This document shows, piece after piece, positions 48,913 to 56,025 of a stretch of DNA of 64,000 bases. The translations under genes were made by a program, and so were the position numbers. The stretch is from the NCBI RefSeq assembly GCF_947503795.1, contig NZ_CANNEZ010000001.1, positions 115,001 through 179,000 of the forward strand, in the 5' to 3' direction. The notes under the pieces are model-generated. The model searched no databases and had not been told where the DNA came from. It was given only the letters and a program-made list of their open reading frames with translations. The DNA comes from an uncultured Jannaschia sp. (GTDB lineage: Bacteria > Pseudomonadota > Alphaproteobacteria > Rhodobacterales > Rhodobacteraceae). The first letter of the stretch is position 1, and every line of letters starts with the position of its first letter.

Positions 48913-49341
48913 ATGGACGACTTCCGCCTTGACGATTTCCTGCCCTATCGGCTGGCCGTGGCCGCCGGGCGCGTCAGCCGCGACTTCGCCCGCGACTACC
49001 GCGACCGGTTCGGTCTGACGCGCGCGGAATGGCGCGTGATCGCGCATCTCGCGGGGTCGGGCACCGTGTCGGTCCGAGAGATCGCGGACCGGGCCGACAT
49101 GGAAAAGTCCCGCGTCTCCCGCGCCGCCGCCCGGCTCGAGGCGGCGGGCCATGTCGCCAAGCGTGTGAACGCGGGCGACAAACGGCTGGTCGACCTCACC
49201 CTGACGGAGAGCGGGCGCGCCATGGTCGCCGAACTGGCACCCATCGCGACCGCCTATCAGCGTCGTCTCGTGGCGGAACTCGGGTCCGATGCGGCGCCGC
49301 TTCTGCGGGCGCTCGACCTTCTGGCGTCGCGCGACGGCTGA
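48913..49341 (+). CDS. MarR-family transcriptional regulator
   Basis: A 142-residue winged-helix regulator. The typical parts are LTRAEWRVIAHLAGSGTVSV, the recognition helix MEKSRVSRAAARLEAAG and the wing NAGDKRLVDLTLTESGRAM. It lies 76 bases upstream of an acetyl-CoA acetyltransferase gene in the same direction and may regulate it. The ligand is unknown, and no clear operator is seen in the gap. Confidence 0.88.
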   Translation: MDDFRLDDFLPYRLAVAAGRVSRDFARDYRDRFGLTRAEWRVIAHLAGSGTVSVREIADRADMEKSRVSRAAARLEAAGHVAKRVNAGDKRLVDLTLTESGRAMVAELAPIATAYQRRLVAELGSDAAPLLRALDLLASRDG

Positions 49342-49417
49342 TCTCGCCGCGACGTCCCGCTTTTCACCGCGACCCGCGCCGGTCAGACTGCTCTCATCCT
49401 GTTCTCCCGGAGGTCCC

Positions 49418-50593
49418 ATGTCCGACGTCGTCATTCTGTCCGCCCGCCGCACCGCCATCGGAACCTTCGGCGGCAGCCTCGCCGCCATTCCACCGATCGA
49501 GTTGGCCACCCTGGCCGCACGGGCCGCCATCGCGGATGCCGGCATCGAGGGCGCGCAGATCGGGGCGAGCGTCTTCGGCCATGTCATCAACACCGAACCG
49601 CGCGACATGTATCTCAGCCGGGTCGCCGCCATGCAGGCCGACGTGCCCGAGACGGTGCCCGCGATGAACGTCAATCGCCTCTGCGGGTCGGGCGTGCAGG
49701 CGATCGTGTCGGGGACGCAGGCGCTGGCGCTGGGCGACGCCGATTTCGCGCTGGTCGGCGGCGCCGAGAACATGAGCCGGTCGCCCTTCATCCTGCCCGA
49801 CGCCCGTTGGGGCGCAAAGATGGGCGACGTTGCCGGGCGTGACATGATGCTGGGCGCGCTGAACTGTCCATTCGGCACGGGCCATATGGGTGTCACCGCC
49901 GAGAACGTCGCCGCCGAACATGGCGTGAGCCGCGCCGATCAGGACGCCTTCGCCCTGCAAAGTCAGGAGCGGGCGGCCACCGCCATCGCCGAGGGGCGTT
50001 TCGCCGATCAGATCGTGCCGGTCATGGTGCGGCGCCGGCGCGAGGAGGTCGCGTTCGAGGTCGACGAGCACCCGAAGGCCTCGACGATGGAGACCTTGGG
50101 CGGCCTTCGTTCTGTCTTCCAGAAGGACGGCACGGTCACGGCCGGCAATGCCTCGGGCATCAACGACGGCGCGGCGGCGCTCGTGCTGGCGCGCGCCGAC
50201 GCGGCGGACGCGGCGGGCCTGACGCCGCGCGCGCGCATCCTCGGCTACGGCCATGCGGGCGTGCGGCCCGAGGTGATGGGGATCGGACCCGTCCCGGCGG
50301 TCCGCGCGCTCCTTGAACGCACGGGCCTCTCGGTCGGTGATTTCGACGTCATCGAATCGAACGAGGCCTTCGCCTCGCAGGCCCTCGCCGTGACCGCCGA
50401 GCTGGGGCTCGACCCGGCCCGCGTGAACCCCAATGGCGGGGCCATCGCGCTGGGTCACCCGGTCGGCGCGACGGGTGCGATCATCACCGTCAAGGCGCTG
50501 CACGAGCTGGAGCGCACCGGCGGGCGCCGCGCGCTGATCACCATGTGCATCGGCGGCGGTCAGGGCATCGCATTGGCGATCGAGCGCATCTAG
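49418..50593 (+). CDS. acetyl-CoA acetyltransferase (thiolase), copy 1
   Basis: A 391-residue thiolase. The acylated Cys89 is in NRLCGSGVQAI; the general-base His is in GHPVGATGA and the second Cys in MCIGGGQG. It condenses two acetyl-CoA or cleaves beta-ketoacyl-CoA. The length and motifs fit the short-chain (PhaA/AtoB/BktB) class, but direction and preference are not certain. The ATG follows CCGGAGGTCCC. It is preceded by a MarR regulator and converges on the gamma-glutamyltransferase gene. Confidence 0.9.
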   Translation: MSDVVILSARRTAIGTFGGSLAAIPPIELATLAARAAIADAGIEGAQIGASVFGHVINTEPRDMYLSRVAAMQADVPETVPAMNVNRLCGSGVQAIVSGTQALALGDADFALVGGAENMSRSPFILPDARWGAKMGDVAGRDMMLGALNCPFGTGHMGVTAENVAAEHGVSRADQDAFALQSQERAATAIAEGRFADQIVPVMVRRRREEVAFEVDEHPKASTMETLGGLRSVFQKDGTVTAGNASGINDGAAALVLARADAADAAGLTPRARILGYGHAGVRPEVMGIGPVPAVRALLERTGLSVGDFDVIESNEAFASQALAVTAELGLDPARVNPNGGAIALGHPVGATGAIITVKALHELERTGGRRALITMCIGGGQGIALAIERI

Positions 50594-50609
50594 GGCGCCC
50601 GCGCGCCGG

Positions 50610-52184
50610 TCAATACCCCAGCGCGCAGCCGTCCTTTCGCGGATCGGACGCGCCTTCCAGATACCCGTTGGCGTCGATCCGGATGGCCTGCGCGCCCCCG
50701 ATCGGCGTGTCCGGCACCTCGATCCGGTGCCCCATCGCCGCCAGTTCGGCCGCGACCCCGTCGTCGTAGCCCCGCTCCAGCTTCAGGACACCACCGTCGG
50801 CGAAGGCCCGCGGCGCATCGATCGCGCTTTGCGCATCCATTCCGAAATCGAGCATGTTCGACAGGACGCGCATATGCCCGTTCGGCTGATACTGCCCGCC
50901 CATGACGCCGAACGGCATGGTCACGCGCCCGCCCTCGCGCAGCATCGCGGGGATGATCGTGTGCATCGGCCGCTTGCCGGGCGCCATCTCGTTGGGATGC
51001 CAGCGGTCCAGCGTGAAGCCTGCACCCCGGTTCTGGAACAGGATGTCGAATTTCTCCGATGCGATCCCCGATCCGAAGCCGTGGAAGATCGAGTAGATCA
51101 GCGAGACGGCCATGCGGTCGCGATCGACCACGGTGATGTAGATCGTGTCCTTGTGGACCGCCTCGGCCGTCTCGGTCAGGCGCGGCGTGGCGCGCTTGGG
51201 ATTGATCAGCCCGGCCAGCGCGGCCCCCGTCGTCGGGTCCAGCATGTGCTCGAGCCGGGTCATGTGATCGGCATCGGCAAGGAAGCGGTTGCGCGCGTCA
51301 TAGGCCAGTTTCGCGGCCTCGGCCTCGATATGGGTGCGGCGCGCCCCGAACGGGTCCATCGCCGCGATGTCGAACTGCGCGAGGATATTCGCCATCAGGA
51401 TCGCCGTCGCGCCCTGGCCGTTGGGCGGATGTTCAACCAGTTCGGTGCCCTTGTAGAGACCCGACACGGGGTCGGCCCAGTCGCAGGCCGTCGCCGCGAA
51501 ATCGTCCAGGGTGTGGGGTCCGCCAGCCTGGGTCAGCGCCGCGACCATGTCCTCGGCGACCTCGCCCGCGTAGAACCCTTCCCGCCCCTCGGCGGCGATC
51601 CGGCGAAGGGCGGCGGTCTGCCGCGGCGAAGCGAAGGTGGCGCCCGGAGCAGGGATGTCGTCGCCCAGATATGCCTTGCGCGCGTGGCCCTGAAGGGTGC
51701 CCGCGTCCTTGGCCCAGTCGAAGGCGACGCGGGGCGCGACCGGCACGCCCTCCTCGAAATAGGGGATCACGGGGGCGAGCGTGTCCTCGATCCCCAGTTT
51801 GCCCTCCTGCTCCGAGAGGGTGCAGAACGCGTCGACGGCGCCGGGCACCGTCACGGCCCATGGCGAATTGGCGGGAACGGTCTTGTGGCCTTGCGCCCGC
51901 AGCGTCTGGGCAGTGGCACCCGCCGGGGCGCGGCCCGATCCGTTTAACGCGCGGACCTCTTCCGAGCCTGCAGGCTTCAGGAGGACGAAGCAGTCGCCCC
52001 CGATCCCGGTCATCTGCGGCTCGCACAATCCCAGCAGGACCGCGCCCGCGATCGCCGCATCGACCGCGTTGCCGCCCCGTTCCAGCACGTCGATCGCGAC
52101 CTTCGCTGCCAGCGGGTGGGAGGTCGCGCACATGCCGTTGCGCGCCAGGACGGGGGAACGGCCAGGCCGGTGGAAATCACGCAT
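50610..52184 (-). CDS. gamma-glutamyltransferase family protein (no signal peptide)
   Basis: A 524-residue Ntn hydrolase of the gamma-glutamyltranspeptidase family. The large-subunit part has MCATSHPLAAKVAIDVLERG and GNAVDAAIAG; the autocleavage site is before the Thr of DTIYITVVDRDR, aligned with the E. coli nucleophile. PPNGQGATAILMANIL is also conserved. It lacks a signal peptide, so it is probably cytoplasmic, as in the YwrD/acylase-like branch that may act on gamma-glutamyl or acyl substrates other than glutathione. The start ATG gives MRDFHRPGRSPV after AGAGGTGCGC. Confidence 0.88.
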   Translation of the reverse strand: MRDFHRPGRSPVLARNGMCATSHPLAAKVAIDVLERGGNAVDAAIAGAVLLGLCEPQMTGIGGDCFVLLKPAGSEEVRALNGSGRAPAGATAQTLRAQGHKTVPANSPWAVTVPGAVDAFCTLSEQEGKLGIEDTLAPVIPYFEEGVPVAPRVAFDWAKDAGTLQGHARKAYLGDDIPAPGATFASPRQTAALRRIAAEGREGFYAGEVAEDMVAALTQAGGPHTLDDFAATACDWADPVSGLYKGTELVEHPPNGQGATAILMANILAQFDIAAMDPFGARRTHIEAEAAKLAYDARNRFLADADHMTRLEHMLDPTTGAALAGLINPKRATPRLTETAEAVHKDTIYITVVDRDRMAVSLIYSIFHGFGSGIASEKFDILFQNRGAGFTLDRWHPNEMAPGKRPMHTIIPAMLREGGRVTMPFGVMGGQYQPNGHMRVLSNMLDFGMDAQSAIDAPRAFADGGVLKLERGYDDGVAAELAAMGHRIEVPDTPIGGAQAIRIDANGYLEGASDPRKDGCALGY

Positions 52185-52355
52185 GCGCACCTCTCGGGGA
52201 TCGAATTCGCATCAGAGGCTAGGTCGTGGGGCGGGCATTGCCAACTCGGCACGTACCTGCCGCGAAAGGCAGCGGGTGTGACGATCCCGCTGGCGCCCCA
52301 TCCATCGCACCCGGCCGGACTGCGACTGCCGGCGCGGCGGGGATGCGACCCTGCT

Positions 52356-52805
52356 TCAGATTACGAAGGAGAAGTGCAGACGGTTCAGCCCGTCCGCCCG
52401 CTCATAGGTCATGTCCTCGGTCAGCGCATGGATGATGAACCAGCCGAATCCGCCCTCGGGCAGGTCGCCCGTTTGCGGATCCTGCGCGGGGAGCTCCGCG
52501 ATCGCGAGAAGCGGCGAAGGCAGCGGGCAGCCGTCATCTGCTGTCATGACGAAAACACGTCCGCCCTCGGCCGTGACGGCCAGTTCGATCCAGGCGTCCT
52601 CGCGCCCGGCGAGCGCGTGCTCGACGATGTTGTTGAGTACCTCGGCCACCACGAGTTCGACATCCGCGCGCCGCGCCTCCGGCAGCCAGCCCAGCTCGAA
52701 AAGGCGCGCGAAGGCGGTCATCGCCTCGCCTACGGCATTCGGCGTGCCCGCGATGCGCGTGCTCCGCGTGGTGATCGGCGGCGAGGCAGCCATCGCTTGC
52801 GCCAT
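52356..52805 (-). CDS. anti-sigma factor/serine kinase of the RsbW (SpoIIAB) type
   Basis: A 149-residue HATPase_c_2 protein. The N-box is ADVELVVAEVLNNIVEHAL and the G1-like region GGFGWFIIHALTEDM. It should bind or phosphorylate a partner in a partner-switch circuit. The start overlaps the stop of the STAS gene upstream (ATGA). It lacks any adjacent sigma factor or PP2C phosphatase, so its output is not visible here. A later in-frame Met at residue 5 is a possible start. Confidence 0.85.
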   Translation of the reverse strand: MAQAMAASPPITTRSTRIAGTPNAVGEAMTAFARLFELGWLPEARRADVELVVAEVLNNIVEHALAGREDAWIELAVTAEGGRVFVMTADDGCPLPSPLLAIAELPAQDPQTGDLPEGGFGWFIIHALTEDMTYERADGLNRLHFSFVI

Positions 52806-53146
52806 CAGGCCGCGTCCTGTCCCGGCGCCGCCCCGTCCGGAAGATCGTCATGGATCGCGAAGACCCGGTCCATCCGCGTCAGGTCCAGCACCCGGCTGAC
52901 CGCGCCGCGCGCGCGCGCCAGTTCCAGCGTGCGGCCGTCGAGCCCCTTCATCACCGCCACCAACGCACCGAGTCCGCTGCTGTCGAGGAAATCGACCTTG
53001 GCCATGTCGAGCACGACGCGGCCCCCATGCCCGTTGCACAATTCGCGCACCCGCTCCTTGAAGGCCACGGCACCGGCCGCGTCGAGGCGGGGTTGCGTCA
53101 ATGTCAGGATGAGGATGTCGTCGGTCGTCCGGCTGTCGATCTGCAT
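52805..53146 (-). CDS. STAS-domain anti-anti-sigma factor (RsbV/SpoIIAA type)
   Basis: A 113-residue STAS protein. The phosphorylatable serine is in VDFLDSSGLGALV. It antagonises the RsbW-type kinase encoded directly downstream (ATGA overlap). The start is the ATG giving MQIDSRTTDD, after CCGGAGACGTGGC; longer in-frame starts are not supported. It is divergent from the second thiolase. Confidence 0.88.
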   Translation of the reverse strand: MQIDSRTTDDILILTLTQPRLDAAGAVAFKERVRELCNGHGGRVVLDMAKVDFLDSSGLGALVAVMKGLDGRTLELARARGAVSRVLDLTRMDRVFAIHDDLPDGAAPGQDAA

Positions 53147-53236
53147 GCCACGTCTCCGGTTCTGCGCCCTCTGGAACCTCGGGCATCCCGGTGGCAAGCT
53201 AGGCGCCATTCCTTACCAATCCGTAAGCGGGGACAG

Positions 53237-54415
53237 ATGGAACAGGTCATCATCGCAGGCGCGAAACGCACGCCCATGGGCGGCTTCCAGGGCGCGCTTT
53301 CGGCAGCGACCGCATCCGAGCTCGGGGGTGCAGCCATCGCTGCGGCCCTCGCCGATGCCAGCGTCCCGAGCGACTGCGTGGACGAGCTGCTGATGGGCTG
53401 CGTGCTGCCCGCAGGGCAGGGGCAGGCCCCGGCGCGGCAGGCCGGGTTCGCTGCCGGTCTCCCGAAGGAAGTGCCCGCCACGACGCTCAACAAGATGTGC
53501 GGCTCGGGCATGAAGGCCGCGATGATGGCGCATGACCAGATCGCGCTGGGCCAGACGGACGTGATGGTCGCGGGCGGCATGGAGTCGATGACGAACGCGC
53601 CGTATCTTCTGCCGGGGATGCGGGGCGGCGCGCGGCTGGGCCATGGCGCGGCGGTCGATCACATGTTCCTCGACGGGCTGGAGGACGCCTATGACAAGGG
53701 CCGCCTCATGGGTACCTTCGCCGAGGACTGCGCCGAGGCCTACCAGTTCACGCGCGACGCGCAGGACGACTACGCGCTCCGATCGCTGTCGCGTGCGCAG
53801 GAGGCCATCGCGTCGGGCGGGTTCGAAGGCGAGGTCGCGCCGTTCACCGTCACGTCCCGCAAGGGCGACGCGACCGTCGCGCAGGACGAGCAGCCCGGCA
53901 GCGCGCGGCCCGACAAGATCCCCCATCTGAAGCCCGCCTTCCGCAAGGACGGGACGGTCACGGCAGCCAATTCCTCCTCCATCTCGGATGGGGCGGCGGC
54001 GCTGGTCCTCGCCTCCGGCCGCACCGCCGAGACCGAGGGTCTGCCCGTCCGCGCGCGCATTCTCGGCCATGCCAGTCACGCGCAGGAGCCGGGTCTCTTC
54101 ACCACCGCGCCGGTGCCGGCGGCCCGGAAGCTGATGGATCGGCTGGGCTGGGAGGTGGGCGACGTCGATCTCTGGGAGGTCAACGAGGCTTTCGCCGTCG
54201 TGCCCATGGCCTTCATGCACGAGATGGGCCTCTCGCCCGAGATCGTGAATGTCAACGGCGGCGCCTGCGCGCTCGGTCACCCGATCGGGGCCTCGGGCGC
54301 GCGCATCATGGTCACGCTGCTCCATGCGCTCGAAGCCCGCGACCTCAAGCGCGGCATCGCGGCGATCTGCATCGGCGGCGGCGAAGGCACGGCCATCGCC
54401 ATCGAACGCCCCTGA
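53237..54415 (+). CDS. acetyl-CoA acetyltransferase (thiolase), copy 2
   Basis: A 392-residue thiolase. The nucleophile Cys88 lies in NKMCGSGMKAAM, the His in GHPIGASGA and the second catalytic Cys in AICIGGGEG. It is clearly separate from the thiolase 3 kb upstream (different motif context, for example NVNGGACALGH). The class is short-chain thiolase of the acetoacetyl-CoA type; a beta-ketothiolase for polyhydroxyalkanoate synthesis is possible, but phaB is not here. The ATG at 53237 follows GGGGACAG. A dispersed repeat lies immediately after the stop. Confidence 0.9.
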   Translation: MEQVIIAGAKRTPMGGFQGALSAATASELGGAAIAAALADASVPSDCVDELLMGCVLPAGQGQAPARQAGFAAGLPKEVPATTLNKMCGSGMKAAMMAHDQIALGQTDVMVAGGMESMTNAPYLLPGMRGGARLGHGAAVDHMFLDGLEDAYDKGRLMGTFAEDCAEAYQFTRDAQDDYALRSLSRAQEAIASGGFEGEVAPFTVTSRKGDATVAQDEQPGSARPDKIPHLKPAFRKDGTVTAANSSSISDGAAALVLASGRTAETEGLPVRARILGHASHAQEPGLFTTAPVPAARKLMDRLGWEVGDVDLWEVNEAFAVVPMAFMHEMGLSPEIVNVNGGACALGHPIGASGARIMVTLLHALEARDLKRGIAAICIGGGEGTAIAIERP

Positions 54416-54423
54416 CAACAACT

Positions 54424-54499
54424 CATTAAGGTTAACGCGCGTCCTCGTCCTCTGGCTCCAAGTACCTCGGGGGGCCCGAAGGGCGGGGGCAAAGCCCCC
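54424..54499 (+). repeat. dispersed intergenic repeat, copy B (thiolase-fRMsr gap)
   Basis: CATTAAGGTTAACGCGC, TCGTCCTCTGG and AAGTACCTCGGGGGG occur in the same order as in copy A at 18444, followed by two hairpins, CCC-GAA-GGG and GGGGGC-AAA-GCCCCC. It fills the gap between the thiolase stop and the next start, which is only 8 bases after the final hairpin, so the repeat may supply the leader or promoter of the msr gene. Confidence 0.7.
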
Positions 54500-54507
54500 T
54501 CCGGACC

Positions 54508-54963
54508 ATGCCCCAGATCGACTACGCCCATCTCGACCGAACCGCCGCCAGCCTGACCGAAGGCGAGGACGACGCCGTCGCGCTGATGGCCACGCTCGCC
54601 TGCGAGCTGCACCATGCCGACGACCGCTTCGACTGGACGGGGTTCTACCGCGTCGTCGCACCCGGCCTGCTGAAGATCGGCCCCTATCAGGGCGGCCATG
54701 GCTGCCTCGTCATCCCGTTCGATCGGGGCGTCTGCGGCGCCTGCGCGCGCACGGGCGAGGTTCAGATCGTTGCCGATGTCGACGCCTTCCCCGGCCATAT
54801 CGCCTGCGCCTCCTCGACCCGGTCCGAAATCGTGCTGCCCGTCCGCGACCGCAGCGGCGCGCTAATTGCGGTGCTCGACATCGACAGCGACCAGCCCGAC
54901 GCCTTCGGCGCCGCGGATGCCGAGGGACTGGCACGGATCCTCGACGCGACCTTCGCCCGATGA
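54508..54963 (+). CDS. msrC: free methionine-(R)-sulfoxide reductase (GAF domain)
   Basis: A 151-residue GAF-fold enzyme that reduces free Met-R-O. Cys66, Cys76 and Cys100 have the same spacing (10 and 24 residues) as the three catalytic cysteines of E. coli fRMsr; the context is RGVCG and GHIAC with EIVLPV. The length is right for the family. It is the first gene of a tight operon, with the MOSC gene overlapping its stop (ATGA) and a GNAT gene after that. Confidence 0.9.
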   Translation: MPQIDYAHLDRTAASLTEGEDDAVALMATLACELHHADDRFDWTGFYRVVAPGLLKIGPYQGGHGCLVIPFDRGVCGACARTGEVQIVADVDAFPGHIACASSTRSEIVLPVRDRSGALIAVLDIDSDQPDAFGAADAEGLARILDATFAR

Positions 54964-55424
54964 GATCGCTTCGCGATCTGATGGATGCGCATCATCATGC
55001 GGGGCGGCTCGACTGGATCGGCCTGCGGCCCGCGCGTCGTGCAGACATGGCGGAGGTCGACGCGGTCGACATTGCCGACGGAGGTCCCGTGGGCGACCAC
55101 GCGCGGCCCGGCAAGCGCGCCGTGACGCTGATCCAGGCCGAACACCTGCCGGTCATCGCCGCGCTCAGCCGCACCGATGCCGGGCCGGGCGCGCTTCGAC
55201 GCAACCTCGTGGTCTCGGGCCTCAACCTCGCGACGCTGCGGGGGCGTGATCTGAGGATCGGCACGGCCGTGCTGCACGTCACCGGCCCCTGCGCGCCCTG
55301 TTCGCGTATGGAGGATACGCTGGGCCCCGGCGGCTACCAGGCCGTGCGCCATCACGGCGGCTGGTGCGCGTCCGTCGTCACGCCCGGCCGGATCGCGCGG
55401 GGCGACGCGGTGACCCCGTGCTGA
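54960..55424 (+). CDS. MOSC-domain protein
   Basis: A 154-residue MOSC protein (molybdenum-cofactor-sulfurase C-terminal type). The conserved cysteine is in HVTGPCAPCSRMEDTLG, with RRNLVVSGLNLATLRG upstream in the family pattern. Such proteins handle sulfur or molybdenum-cofactor-bound groups; the true substrate is unknown. Start and end overlap the neighbouring genes (4 and 7 bases), so it is co-translated in an operon with fRMsr and the acetyltransferase. Confidence 0.85.
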   Translation: MRSLRDLMDAHHHAGRLDWIGLRPARRADMAEVDAVDIADGGPVGDHARPGKRAVTLIQAEHLPVIAALSRTDAGPGALRRNLVVSGLNLATLRGRDLRIGTAVLHVTGPCAPCSRMEDTLGPGGYQAVRHHGGWCASVVTPGRIARGDAVTPC

Positions 55425-55903
55425 TCCGTGCGGCGACCGAAGCGGATCGCGACGCCATCGTCGCGCTGCATCTGGCCTCGTGGCAGAGCAGCTACGGCAT
55501 CGTCCTGCCCGCGCGCGTCCTCAGCGACGTGCTGCCCGATTACCTTGCGGTTAAATGGGCGCCGCGCGGCTTCGGTCCCGATCAGCCAACGCTGGTCGCC
55601 GAAGCCGGGGGCGAGGTGCTGGGCTTCGTCTGTGCGCTGCGCGACGTCGCGCCGCCGCTGGTCGACAACCTCCATGTCCACCCGACGGCGCGCGGGCGCG
55701 GGACAGGCGCGCAGCTTCTGGCGGCGATCAACAAGGCGCTGGCCGCGACAGGTGCCGCGGCTTCGACGCTTACGGTCCTCGAGGCGAACACGCGCGCCAT
55801 CGCCTTCTACCGCGCACAGGGCGGCCGGGATGCCGGACCCGAAGATGACATGCTGGTGGGCCACCCGGTGAAGGTGCGGCGCTTCCTCTTCGATCTCGCC
55901 TGA
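55418..55903 (+). CDS. GNAT-family N-acetyltransferase
   Basis: A 161-residue acetyltransferase. The acetyl-CoA site is HPTARGRGTGAQLLAAINKA; the C-terminal strand VLEANTRAIAFYRAQGG is the RimI-like motif B. It starts with a GTG in the end of the MOSC gene. The substrate cannot be inferred. It is unrelated to the GNAT remnant near 12.8 kb. Confidence 0.86.
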   Translation: MLIRAATEADRDAIVALHLASWQSSYGIVLPARVLSDVLPDYLAVKWAPRGFGPDQPTLVAEAGGEVLGFVCALRDVAPPLVDNLHVHPTARGRGTGAQLLAAINKALAATGAAASTLTVLEANTRAIAFYRAQGGRDAGPEDDMLVGHPVKVRRFLFDLA

Positions 55904-56025
55904 GGCCGGATACGGACGGGCCGCGCCTACCAGAGCCGGCCCACCCTCCGGGTCAGGCAGGCGGGCTTCAAACCGCGTGGCGATGCGGTTATGGAGCGGC
56001 GACACATTCCCGAGGCCCGCATTCC

